This document shows, piece after piece, positions 36,130-47,583 of a stretch of DNA of 64,000 nucleotides. Position 1 is the first letter of the stretch, and each line of letters starts with the position of its first letter. The stretch is taken from assembly GCA_963969395.1 (NCBI GenBank), contig OZ017795.1, forward strand, positions 41,831,063-41,895,062, written 5' to 3'. The DNA comes from Pseudoscleropodium purum (lineage: Eukaryota > Streptophyta > Bryopsida > Hypnales > Brachytheciaceae). The notes below the pieces were generated by a model, which was not told where the DNA came from, did not search any database, and worked only from the letters and a program-made list of their open reading frames with translations. The position numbers and the translations under genes are program-made.

Positions 36130-37130
36130 TGCAAAAAATGGAGTCTCAAAGAATTCCTATTGATCTCAACTAGAACCAAGAGTCCATACACCTTGAGGAT
36201 CAATAACAAGATGACATTCATGTGAAACTAGAAGAGCCTCAAGGAGGAATGGATGGTTGAGTGCACATGATGGGGAGACGGTTTGTAGCACATATTTTAT
36301 CCTTGTGTCATGCAAAGAAAGAGGACTTTGAGAAACATGGACTAGCTAAAAGTCTATATGCTTAAATGATCACCACACCAAAAAGATGGAAGGCTATGGC
36401 TATTGATTTATGGGAAAAAAGTGTTCATGGCAATGAACAACAAATCCAAGTGAAATGGGAGCAATTGTCTTTGGACTTCAAAAAAGTTCATGATTACGAG
36501 AAAAAAATTCCCTCGGATAAAAAAAGTACTTTGCAATGGGTCCACTCAAAAAGAAAAATCATGAGAGGAGGTTTCCATGAGCTCCTTTCGATGAGATTGT
36601 ATACCTTGTCTTATTGAAATGGTACCCGAGTATCTCCAATGCTATCAATCTAAGAGACCTTCCACTCAATACCAATTTGGTGTCTCCATCTACTGGTATG
36701 TTTACCACCTCTTCATGTTTTTATCACTGTCTTGATCATTTCTACATGCTTCACTATTGCATTGAAAGATTTTTAAAACATTCTTGAATGTTGCAAAGAA
36801 TGGCAAATCATTTATGAATTACTCTAGCTACAAAAAATTGACATTTATCTATGAAGGCTACAGATGGTGCATTGGCTTCAATGGATAAAACTAGGCTTGA
36901 ATTTGTAGGAGCCATTAGTTCTAGACACAATCGTGAGGATATGCACCATAGAGAAATTATAGAATTTGTCAAACAGAAGTTACAATCAAAAAAAGCATGC
37001 CACTCTAGTTTAATGAGGCTTGAACGTGAATAAATGGAGAATGCTAGTAACACTAGAAAGGCTTATGTGGATGCCTTGTTGAGTTCGAGTGATGCCATAA
37101 AAACTATTGGCAATGCACTTTCTAATAGGT
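36130..37130 (+). pseudogene. Myb/trihelix-like second ORF of a PIF/Harbinger element (decayed)
   Basis: An 83-codon frame (36366-36617) has WKAMAIDLWEKSVHGNEQQI, QVKWEQLSLDFKKVHDYEKK and a following frame-shifted FDEIVY..LLKWYPS block. A 60-codon frame (36851-37033) carries MKATDGALASMDKTRLEFVG and a charged helical tail. PIF/Harbinger transposons typically encode a Myb/SANT-like DNA-binding protein beside the transposase, and a transposase relic follows at 37860. The order, strand and decay agree with one dead element of about 3 kb. The Myb assignment rests on spacing of Trp residues and context, not on a full domain match. Confidence 0.55.
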
Positions 37131-37859
37131 AGTAGATTTTTTTTTTAAATCACAACTTTAGTGTGACCATGTACTCTAAAATCTTCTCTTATATATTTTT
37201 TGGACTTCGTTAGTATTTTTAGTATCTACTTGTTTACTCTTCTACATATATTCATATACAAATTTGATTACATTTCACTATAATACATTAAGAAAATTTA
37301 ACAAAATATTAATCAAATTCAATTTGTGCAGACTTAGTATTTTTTCCATAAACCCTTTTCTATTCTAGTTTTTATTTATATTCATTTTTTTAGTGAATGT
37401 TGAAATCCAATTTTATTTGTAGTTCAACACTTGTTTCATCATGTATGTCATTTTCTTATGAAGTTCCAAATCTTTTTTACTATCTACAAATGCATGATTT
37501 GAGCACATGGCTAAAACAATTTTTTATTTGTTTATGTGAAGATTGTGAAATATAGATGAATCAAATGTTGGAGCTTCAGTAGTAGTGGTTGGTGAAGCTT
37601 CACTATCAGTTAAGACAATGGTACAGTTGGCTAGCTAAGAGATGTTTGAGAGGAGTCAAAGAATGGCCCCGAGAGTATCAAATTCGGGGCATTCAAAGTG
37701 GAAAAAATTGAAGGAAAAGAATTGTCAATTTTGCATTTGGTTATGGAATGCAATGCATTATTTCAACAAGTTCTTATTATAAAAACATGACAAAAAAATC
37801 TTAGGATCAAAGTACGATATACACTACATCAAGTCACATTCAATTCATTGGTGGGATCA

Positions 37860-39060
37860 ATCTCAACTTTAGTGATGCGTAATAATTCAAAGCAATTTCG
37901 GCAGTTTTTTATTTATCAATGCCAACTTTTCACTATCTTTGTAGCTTGGTGCATGAAGAATTGCAACGTAATCTATCGCCAGATTTGATCAATATCATTG
38001 GAAGATTCATGGATGTTTTTAAATAAGTTGCTATTGTATTACGAAGACTAAGGACTGGAGATACCCATGTTTCAAATGATGAATTTTTTGGCATAGCTGA
38101 TTTGACAAGTGTGGTGGTTTGTCAATGGTTTATTGTTGCTTTGATAAAGGTAGCCTTACCTTTGCATTTAAATTGGCCAACATGAGAAAAATTATCTAAG
38201 GTCAAACTTTGTTTTGAAAACCTATATAGCATTCCACAATGTTGTGGTGCTATTGATTGCTCTCATATCTCATTTAACCTACCAACAAATACTAAATCAA
38301 GTGATTGATATGATTGTGATCATAACTACTCTATAGTGAATTAGTGATGCAGGCAATTGTAGACGATGATCAAGGCTCAATTTACAGATGTTTTTTTTAG
38401 AATTCTAGGATCTATATATGATTCTTGAATTCTATTGATGTCAAATCATTTTAAAGAAGTAATTGCAAGAAGGCGATTAAATGGACTTGACTATCAAAGT
38501 TCAAGGTGTTGATGTTTGTAATTCCATCATAGGTGATGCAACATTAAAAGAGTTTTGGAGGGGCAGGAAGGCCGTTTTAAGGCCTATTTCTTGTAGTTCC
38601 CCTGCAATTAAAGAATACTAGGCTGTCAAAAAAATTTTGAATTTTTTTTTAAAATTAAAAATTTTAATTCTTAAAATAAATAAAAAGTCGAAAAAAAATA
38701 TTTGAAAAATGACATGGCAATGGTATTGCCATGTTAGGTAGTAGTTGCCATGAGTTCCGACAAGTTGAGAACCCTATAGAATTCATAACCCTTCAGATTA
38801 GGTGAATCTCCTGTAATGGTTATGTTGGAGATAGGAACTTATTGCCTTGGCCTAGAATCGAACTTCTTCTATTATACAAAGAATAAACTTCAAGTATTCA
38901 TCTACATGTATGGTAGTAGAACATGCTTTTGGGATCCTTAAAGGAGTGTGGAGGATTCTCAAAAATCCGATTACAAATCCTAATCTCAAAAGGATTCCAA
39001 GCTTGATAGTAGTGTCGAGCCAAAAATTAACAACTTGAAAGGGATTGCCAATTTTATTAT
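37860..39060 (+). pseudogene. PIF/Harbinger transposase relic, interrupted by a MITE
   Basis: Translating through stops gives MPTFHYLCSLVHEELQRNL, then DLINIIGRFMDVFK*VAIVL, RRLRTGDTHVSNDEFFGIA, YSIPQCCGAIDCSHISF, MQAIVDDDQGSIYRCFF and, after the insertion, CMVVEHAFGILKGVWRILKN. These are the hallmarks of the DDE_Tnp_4 (Harbinger) domain in correct order: GAIDC.H with the first Asp, the AIVD block with the second, and VVEHAFG.LK with the catalytic Glu. In-frame stops occur near 38024 and 38192 and in the 38310-38360 stretch, and frames shift at least once. A 277-bp family 2 MITE (38542-38818) splits the GDA|SY region. All three catalytic residues can still be read, but the gene is dead. Confidence 0.8.
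38542..38818 (+). mobile_element. MITE family 2, copy E (277 bp), inserted in the transposase relic
   Basis: The ends are CATTAAAAGAGTTTTGGAGG and its decayed inverse GGTGAATCTCCTGTAATG. The interior shows AGGCCGTTTTAAGGCC, GACATGGCAATGGTATTGCC and AAGAATACTAGGCTGT. Removing it rejoins GGTGATGCAA with GTTATG, which would read GDASY, a plausible Harbinger sequence. This makes the insertion boundaries convincing without a visible target duplication. Confidence 0.75.
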
Positions 39061-41185
39061 AGTATAGTAGCAAGGATTCATTCACACAGAATTTTGTAAT
39101 AGGAAAAAAAAGATTATAAATGAAATATAAATTATTTAAACTTATCATTGGTTTTCACACATTTGCCATTACAAATTGTCAAATATTTTATGTCTTAATG
39201 TAGCAATTTACACAATTCAAATTAAAAGAACCATATAATATTAACATATGAAAATTTTCATTTTTTCTCAACAAAAAAAAATGACTTTGGATACACATAC
39301 AATGAATACCAAGAGAGTGAGTCCATAAAATTATTAAGTTGTCAAGCCTATATCCAAGCAACAAGATGACTCTTCAACCTCAAGGTAGATTGTCACTTTC
39401 CCTATCCAACCTACTTACAACATTCAAAATCCTTTCAAAATGACAATTAGACTACATTGCTACAGTAATGTGAAATCAATTTTACAATTGGTCTTGTTTT
39501 TTAAAGCAAAGAAGATTTAGTCAAGAACAAAAATAACTACATGACTACAAGTAGCATGTTGCTTACTCCATAATATCAATATTGATAGGAATGATATCAT
39601 AGATGAGTCAATTGTTTTATGGGGACCTCATGATTTTGGATATACACAACAAATAATACAAAGTCCACCACAAAATGATTGTGAACAATTACAAATGGCA
39701 ATTGCTAGGCACTTGTACCTCTTAGGAAGAATGCACTTGAATGAATAAAAAGTTGTGAGCTATTTTATTTTGTGCACCATTATTTAATTTTTGGTGTCTT
39801 AAACCACTTAAAGACAAAGATAATTTTTTTTTGTCAAGAACCACTCAAAAATATCATTTTTGTTGCATTCACACCCTAAAATCTTTTTTTTATAAATATA
39901 AATATAGGATCTTGAACTTTACTTGATTGAAATTGTATGGTAAAAATTTCATGAAGTTCGATTGTATGGATTGGAAGATATTAGCATTCAAAGTTGGAGA
40001 AATAGTTTTCCTCAACAAACTATAATTTCTAATGACTTTCAATGATAGGAATTGGTGGAATTTTTTGCATCATAGACTTTTTTTTAAATGGGTTGAATAA
40101 TTGATTAGGAAGTCTAGAAAAAAATTCCAAAAAAGTACTTTTGATTTTTATTCTTTAAAAATTGTGAAGTAGAAGTAGGTTCAAGATTGAAAGAAAAACT
40201 AAATTGTTAATAGCTCTAAGATGGATTCAAATACAACAATTCCAATCATGACAGTGTTTGAGCAAGCAAGGTTAACTTTGTTGAATAATATTTTTCAATT
40301 GAAATACTGAAAAATTTGCATTTCAAAATGAATTCTATAAGTTATTTTTTCTAATAGATGCTTAAAGTGTTCAAAAAACAAGATTGTTCATAACTTTTAC
40401 ATCACTAATCCAAATAAAACTTCTCATGTAGAAAAAAAAGGATCTATCTCACAAGAATCTTTTTTTTCAAAATTTTATTTAAAGTTCTTGTGGATTTCTT
40501 CTTTTGCCCAGCACTATAGCATTTATGTTTAAGTTGGCATGACTTTTGCTTCCAAGAAGTGATTCAAATAAAAATTATATTTGGAGGGACCTAATAATTG
40601 AGGTCATAGGAATTCATTCGAAATCCATTTTGTTTCCCAAGGGGATAATGGTCCCTTAAAGGATATAAAGATTCAAATGATTTTGTGATCTATTTTACTA
40701 CAATTCATTGCAATTTTTATTGTGGGCTTGAAACCATGGTCTAATGATATTTTAATTAAGAATGCCAAAGAAACTTTGTTGGCACCATGCTGTTCTAGAA
40801 TATTCTTTACACATATGGTGGAAATTTTAGATGTATTAAGATTATTTATTTGAATTTAAAATGAATATTTTTCACAATTTCTTAAGAAAATTCTGTATAA
40901 TTTCATACATGTACTAACAAATTAGAAAATTTTAGATTTTATCTCCAAAAATAAAAATAATAAAATTAATGGACATTCTGTTGTACAATGAACCAATGAA
41001 CCATATAGTACAGATTGAATCGAATCGATTCAATCGATTGATGAATTAAGAATTTTACCTTCTGTCGTTCACTCATTCCATGGTTGAGCTTACCATGCGT
41101 GCCTGGATTGTGCAGGTCACTCGGTAGACCCCGACGTTCACATAAAAATGTTTAGCATGTTGGGTGGACAGTTTTTCACCCAACA
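39061..41185. other. AT-rich intergenic DNA
   Basis: No gene is seen. A nested near-palindrome of GAATCGA/TCGATTC motifs lies at 41013-41045. The minus-strand frame 41333-41073 is not protein-like. Confidence 0.45.
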
Positions 41186-41223
41186 ATGGTTTTGCAACAA
41201 ATGGTTTTGCAACAATGGTTTTG
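41180..41223 (+). repeat. Short tandem repeat, 14-15 bp unit, three copies
   Basis: CAACAATGGTTTTG is repeated with one extra A in the middle unit, ending at a CCCACCCACCCAGC run. It is a local slippage-type repeat. Confidence 0.7.
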
Positions 41224-41470
41224 CCCACCCACCCAGCATGTAAGGAGGCTCTTAGTGTGTATTGTTTTGAATTGTACAGTACTCGGTAAATCTCATGATA
41301 GATCAACGTGCATGCAAACACTTGGAAGTCCATCAGAGGCAGGATGCAAGCCGAATACGACTTTTAAGAGGAAAAGGCGGGACGAGGACGGCGACGACCA
41401 CGATTACGTGCCAAAAAGTTCACGTAACAACAGGCCAGGTGGTGCGTCGAAGAAGGTGCTCCGATTGTAG
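41186..41470 (+). CDS. Possible C-terminal exon fragment, unidentified
   Basis: The frame ends with GCKPNTTFKRKRRDEDGDDH and DYVPKSSRNNRPGGASKK before a stop at 41468-41470. This charged, natural-looking tail resembles a nuclear protein terminus. The segment upstream of about 41320 is a tandem repeat (CAACAATGGTTTTG, three units at 41180-41223) and is unlikely to be coding. No partner exon could be joined. It may be a gene fragment or chance. I do not recognise a family. Confidence 0.2.
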   Translation: MVLQQMVLQQWFCPPTQHVRRLLVCIVLNCTVLGKSHDRSTCMQTLGSPSEAGCKPNTTFKRKRRDEDGDDHDYVPKSSRNNRPGGASKKVLRL

Positions 41471-42098
41471 TTGCTCAGCTAAGGATCGCCAGTTTCATTT
41501 CTTAATTCAGGTACGACTGAATTAAACCTTAGCCATTGTAACTTCAATAGATTTACACTAGCACACTAAGACATGTGGTCACCCTTTTCCTAAAAGAAAA
41601 TAGAAAAATTCTCACACATTTAGTGACAAAATACATTACACAAATCAAAAGATACTGAGATTGTTCACATGGTAGGCTCTGTCCTTGGAGGGTCCAACCG
41701 CATCCAGATGTAGGTGACACTATATACACTGAAGCCTTACGAAATGCACAACCGAAGACTGCTTGCATTAAGACAGACAATCCGATTTCCAGCAATAGAT
41801 CACTTAGAAAATCATTAGCGATTGAAGCAAATATCATACACATGACAAGCATATGTGCTCAGGAACTCAGTTCAGCCTAACGAAGCAGAAATCTCGACCT
41901 TTACTTAACTAACCCCGTCGCCTCCACAATAGCACACGATAGATTTCCTCAAGAAAATTTCGGTCTCAAAATCAAGTCTACAAAAAAAACGTTTGTATCC
42001 GTGTACACTAACTAAGGTTTTCAAAGAAAGCAAAAACGATTCATTCATCACCCACACTCCACACACCAAGTTCTATGTTCCAGTCTTGGTGAAGCTAA

Positions 42099-45000
42099 TT
42101 ACGACACCCCAGACTGATCACACTGCCCTGTTGCCTTGTCGCAGAAGCCGTTCTTGTCCAGCAACATGGGAGGCGGTGCACTGAGCTCCGGGGCAGAGGG
42201 AGTGCCATACGCATTGCGCCTGGCATTGCCACAACCCAAACTCTTCCTTGTGCTCATTCCTGTCACTGGGTTGGTTCCGCTGGCGTACTTGCACAAGGCC
42301 TGAACAAGTCATCGTTTGTCAAAATTGCGCTGCGGAGGAAACTTAACCCGAGACCGGCATCCACTATGTGCTTTATGAGCCTACTGGCGGAGCTACAAGG
42401 AAGGAATGGATGACGTACATTCAAGTATGTAGGAAAAGCAATTCTTGTCTATTTATCAACAATATTAAAGCAATCAGCGTGGTCACTTAATTGGTGCTTC
42501 ATGAATACTGTGCGTGCAAGGTTCAGAATGAGTTCATGTTTACGTAGTAACTTAGCTCCCTAATTTGGCATGTTCGAATGGTTTGAAGCGCTAATTCCAC
42601 CCACACCAACTAGCTAATACGCCCTAACTAGTCCAAGTTGGGGTCCCATCCACGCCACTTGGTTAGGGTGGGCGGGACCTATCATACGACACGGAAATGA
42701 TAATTGAGGTATGAGGTGAATGTCACTTGCCTGCTTTTGTTGCAAGTCCAACACAGCGTCACTGAAATCTGCACCTTCGATGATGGCCGATCCCAAATCA
42801 CTTCGTGTCAACACCGCTCTCACCAACAGGGCGTTTGTCAAATTGGCCTCGTTCAGAACCTGCAGTCACCCACCGCAATGTACTCCATGTTAAAGAGCTT
42901 AATCTGTGGATAACAAGTTACACATCCTCGAACTCTACTTGCACAGAATTATCAACAAGTTTTCATTTGTGGTAACAAACATTAATTTCAGCCGTATGAA
43001 GTGGTCAACGTCACTCACCATGCGATCCATAAGTGTGTCACTCAGGTCGGCACCTGCACACGTCCGATCCACTAGAAGTGAGATTGTAGCTCTCGTCACA
43101 CTTCTCCTTGGAAGCCCATTCGCATTTTCGGACTGCTGTGAGTGACGATTCAAATACTGCAGAGTTTGTACACCAGTCACCGAGAAGACGATGATTATGA
43201 ACAAGAGATTTGTACACTCCTGGAAAAGGGCTGCATGATCACACTGTCCTTCATGGGTTTTCTCTTCTGATGTGAACCGGAAGTTTTAAACTCAACAGTA
43301 CGTCCAAAATTTGAGAGAAAGCTTGTAAGAATGAAAATGGAACCATCAGTCTGCATGAGAACGTGACAGAGAGTCGTGACATTGTGCCCTATGCGCTTTG
43401 AGGAGAGGGAGACCGTATTTTGACCTCATGTTTTTTTAGCAATTTTGAAGGTTTTTTTTTTCGGGATATTCATTTGTTAAAAAAAGTATATTTCTTAACT
43501 AACACATGCAATGCTCTTTACTCAATCTTATGATACGGATTTTTTTCCGCATACAAATAGTACTTTCCAGGAAATGAACAATCAAAAGGATCATTTCAAA
43601 ACCATTCATCCTTTGTCTTTAAAAGGGTTAGTATAATAGGAGATTGATCTGTGATACCTGTGAAGTTGGTCTTGTATGCTACAGCCTTCTCCAAATAGCC
43701 TCCATTGAAAGTACTCCCACTGAAGTCAGCTTCTTTCATGTCGGCAGATGTGAAGTTTCCTCGTCGGAAATTTTCATTGGCATGCATGGTCTTCCTACAG
43801 GGTATATGCACAGTACATTCTTCAGTAGAGATGGTATGGCGCCTTTGGAATAAAGAGCGAACTGAGAAAAACATTAATTTTATTATATGAGCAGATACTC
43901 GAGACAATGGCAGTTCAGATAAGGCAGACATCGGTTAACCTAAACCTTTCCCAATCCTAATGTTCAGAGCTTTGTGCAATCGAGGGACACAATTTTGGCA
44001 CTCTAAGTCGTTCAGTATAACAAAATTGAAGTTATTTAGGGTTGGGTGGAGCAAAACGATGCCGAAAGACAGCCGAAAGAAAAATTAAAGCTCTGATACA
44101 CTCTTATATGTGATGATACTGGTTCATTTATGTATGTGGAGATTTCACTTGCTAAAATTGAGCTCAAGTTTGCAAAACAAGGTGTCAAGTATTTCTATTT
44201 ATGTCAATTCAAAGGGTGCTCACCAACGATTCTCTAGAATGTTAAGCAACGGACAGGAGAAGGTGGTCACAAATTAGAGAAATGGCATGAGGAAGAAGAA
44301 GAAGAATTTAGTGAAGGTTGACAAACGGGAATTACAGTGAACGCAAACAATTGAGATTACAAATGAATTGCGATTTCACGTACTTGAGATCTGCCGATCC
44401 GAACTGAACTGCGGAGCCAATGCCAAATTCACCTCGAGTGTTGGCCTCAAAGGAATTCAAGTCGGCCAAGGCATCCATGCTAGTTCCTAGTACAGCAGCT
44501 GCAAGAGCTGCAGCCATCGCCTGACGCAACCCCACGCGCTTCTCTGCAAATCGGTGCACCCAAAAGGCTTCAGACATAACCTAATTCAATAAAGTTCCGA
44601 AAATTGCAGAACAACGAGACTAAGCTCAATTTTCTCATGAGGCATTCCACCTAAAGATTACACCACATTCTTTTCAAACATCCAATCTCAGTACTTCTTC
44701 TTAAGAAGAAATACCTAGTGGCCATGACCACACAACAAGGAGCTCAATGCGACCTCCATCTGAATTCGTCTGTTTCAAATTGATCAATAATTACATCTCA
44801 ACATAACATTATATAGCGTACCAATATCAGTTCAGGAGTTCATTTTTCCTCCTTGTTCTAGATTCTAATTTCTAGGTACTATTCAATCTTTCACACCCCA
44901 ACTTTGACCTTACTCTGCCTCCAAGCATGGATGTGCACCCTGGAGTTGGTTCATTACAAATGCTTTGCTCTCAATCTTCCCGTAAAAGCTTGAGGCCCCA

Positions 45001-45522
45001 AGCACAGAAGGAAAGCTTATCCAGTCATTAGAAAGGACTAAAATTACCCAAATTCATGATTCTATACAATGCTGTGAACAAAAATTGTAAAAACGTCAGC
45101 ACATTTTTCAGGGACTGTTGCCGGAACTCAATTCAATAACGTCAAATTTGTTGAATAGGCGTGTTTTAGAGCACCAAACTCGTGAAATTCAGAGCTCGGA
45201 TATCAAAACACTAGATCTATTGTAGATCTTAGCTTCAAACGCGTACCTGAAAACTGCTAATTCTCGTACAATTTCGCCATTATAAAGAATTGACGCTGAA
45301 CATCTTACAAGATAACACACCTTCCAAATCAAATACAAGATTACAGACGTTTTCCACACCTGCTGCGTCCCCTTCTTTAAACTCCGAGGCCTCACAAACG
45401 CAAGCTACATCCCTCTTCCGAAAATGCACCCCAGGCTGGGCTTGATACAGCTGCGACACCGACGCCTTGGATGCCGAGAATGCACCCACAGCTCCCACAC
45501 TAGTCGCCACATTCAGTGCCAT
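42099..45522 (-). CDS. TL20.3: Thylakoid-lumen pentapeptide-repeat protein, TL20.3-like (6 exons)
   Basis: Exons 45522-45360, 44543-44384, 43794-43658, 43053-43019, 42859-42731 and 42299-42099 join to 274 aa. A chloroplast transit region (about residues 1-55) is followed by a lumenal signal: a basic segment (KRVGLRQ), an Ala-rich hydrophobic core and ALA before residue 82. The mature start DLNSFEANTRGEFGIGSAVQ and NENFRRGNFTSADM, GADFSDAVLDL, RKSLGCGNARRNAYG match Arabidopsis TL20.3 (At1g12250) very closely. Pentapeptide repeats A(D/N)LXX run from about 112 to 205 and should form a right-handed quadrilateral beta-helix. Conserved cysteines lie in the C-terminal tail. Its biochemical role in the lumen is not established as far as I know. 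Exon 4 is only 35 nt, and intron 5 uses a GC donor (CAG|GCAAGT). Confidence 0.93.
43960..44015 (+). repeat. Single diverged copy of the 75-80 bp dispersed unit
   Basis: The sequence CAGAGCTTTGTGCAATCG, then GACACAATTTTGGCACTCTA and AGTC parallels the end of the tandem units at 8583-8752. It lies in intron 2 of the TL20.3 gene. Confidence 0.55.
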
Positions 45523-46412
45523 GATTTCGTCCCCGAAACTGAAAATGAGGCTGCACAATTGAACTACGAAGCTTCGGTTGGATTGTTGGAAGGAAGAGGA
45601 TGTGCTTGTTTTCAAAGGAAAAAAAAAGGAGCGCGAGTGTACGGTATCAGCAAAGGTAAGCTTTCTCGACCTCGGATGAGATCACTCTATCCCCAAGACC
45701 GCAGGAGAGAGAAGACGTTCCCCTCGTTCCCTTCAATGGGAACGTGAGGGATATGGAGGAAGCCTGTCCACGCAGCGCACTTTAGTTTCATACATCCCCC
45801 GACAAATGGTTTTCTCGGCACGCTTTCTGTGACTCTGGAAAACAGACACGTGTCCGTTTACAGTACATACAAGTCAACTCCATAAAAATCTGTGCTTATG
45901 AAGCAATTTGAGCTTACAGTAAATGTGCAATCTAAATACAGATAATTGTATCAAATTTTTCTCTCTTTAACCCTAGAAGAATGGAGCCCTATTACCAATG
46001 TTGCAAACAAAAAAATATTATAGATTTGAGGATAAATATTTATTGTAGGTGCATTCTTTGTTTCTACTTTATCCTTCAAAGTCAATCGTTGATCACTTGT
46101 AATCTTGAACTTCCTTATTGGGTTTATTCAATGAATTATTCACCGACTTTGAAATCCACTCATATGCATTTATACCATGGTATTTTTGGCACATTCTATA
46201 AAAATTTCCTTATTTTTGAAAATGCTGAAATTTTTGAAATTTATTTTGTTTTGGTCAAAAAGCTTGGCTATTGGAGTTAATTATAGATTGTGTCCTGTGA
46301 GGGACTAGGAGTTGGAGTTTGAAAAAAACATAGGACAAAAAATTTTGAAGCATCTAAACTCATATTTGATGGAATTTGATGTTGTGTTTCTTCTACACTA
46401 TTCTTAAAAAGA
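45523..46412. promoter_or_regulatory. Upstream side of TL20.3, then AT-rich spacer
   Basis: Mixed-composition DNA at 45523-45850 probably holds the TL20.3 promoter and 5' UTR. Beyond 45.9 kb the sequence turns AT-rich with no supported gene. The 99-codon frame at 45981-46280 is low-complexity. Confidence 0.35.
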
Positions 46413-46674
46413 CGTTAAATCTTCTATTCAAAGTGGGCCTAGCAGCCCTAATTTACCCTAGGAAAAAGTGTTGAATTTAAAAAAATTTCACAACATTGCT
46501 TTTTTGCAAATTTTGAATTTACATTTTTGCAATTAGAGATCCCAAATCAATTAGAAGAGGTTTAGAACATACCCCACTCATATAGTTCAAAATAGGGAAC
46601 ATTTTCTTTTAAGTTTTACCTTAGAGAATCCAAAAATTACCTTAGCAAGCCTAGTTCAAATGGAGGATTTAACA
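46413..46674. mobile_element. MITE family 1, copy 2 (decayed)
   Basis: It aligns with 8044-8311 across its interior: TTGCAAATTTTGAATTTACA, then GCAATTAGAGATCCCAA, TTTAGAACATACC, and CCAAAAATTACC. The left end CGTTAAATCTTCTATTCAAA and the right end GGATTTAACA are weakened versions of copy 1's ends. It is AT-enriched, consistent with older age and C-to-T decay. Confidence 0.65.
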
Positions 46675-46849
46675 TTTTGACTATTCTTAGTTAAACCCTC
46701 TTTAAACTAGGTTTCTTTTACAACTAACTCTATTGTATTTTTAAAAATCAAAATATGTAAAAGATTTCATTATTACAAGGGAATTTCTAAATTACAATGA
46801 TAATTTGACCTCATATTGTTCAAACCATTGTAGTACGACAATTGATATA

Positions 46850-47225
46850 AGGTAGAAGTACCTATTTCGGACAGGCCTTATGTAATTGCTTAATAGGCTA
46901 ACTTATTGTGGACAACAATTGGATGTAATGGTCATTGAAAAAGATTCTTAGTTTGTACCGTCTTGTCCACTCATCTCTCTTCCCTCTTGGCCTAGGGAGA
47001 AATGCCAAAGCTAACCACAATAGGTGAGTCTATGAAACTAGAATGGGTCCAAGTGCAAATCTACTTTTATATTCACTAAAATATTCATTTTTGGAGAAAA
47101 AATTTCATTTTCTTTGACATTCTTCCACAACCTTATTTTTACACACACACAAGTGAGTTCCGCATGACTTTCCCACATCATCCACTCCGAAATGCTTAAG
47201 TTATCCGAAATAGGTACTTCTACCT
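46850..47225. mobile_element. MITE with 22-bp perfect inverted ends and TA flanks (376 bp)
   Basis: The left end AGGTAGAAGTACCTATTTCG continues with GA. The right end TCCGAAATAGGTACTTCTAC continues with CT and is its exact inverse. TA stands on both sides (46848-46849 and 47226-47227), as expected for Tc1/mariner-related elements. No coding capacity was seen. The element lies just upstream of the SMP-30-like gene. Confidence 0.75.
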
Positions 47226-47583
47226 TACCACAATTTGTGGTGTTTGGGGAGTTTGTTTGATCTTCAAGGCAATTCTGAGTCAAAAAATTGAAGTGGCTCT
47301 TTTTTTATACAATAACCTCAGTACTGTAGTTGGGTTGGTTGTGTAACCATGTTTGTTCCTACACTTGGGACATCCAAGCTTCAGTTGCAGCAGAAGACTG
47401 AAGATTGAACTCGAGATGCCCTCCAAAAGCAAAGTGTGCCGATAACTGAAGAGTGCAGAAGAATTCGGATTGCGCTCCAAACCCTAGATTTGGGCTTATG
47501 ACAGTTGAGTAACGGAATTTGCCAATTTCACGATATTGTTGTCGGTGAGGGAAGTGTTCGACAAGCTTTTAGTGGTGGTGAGG

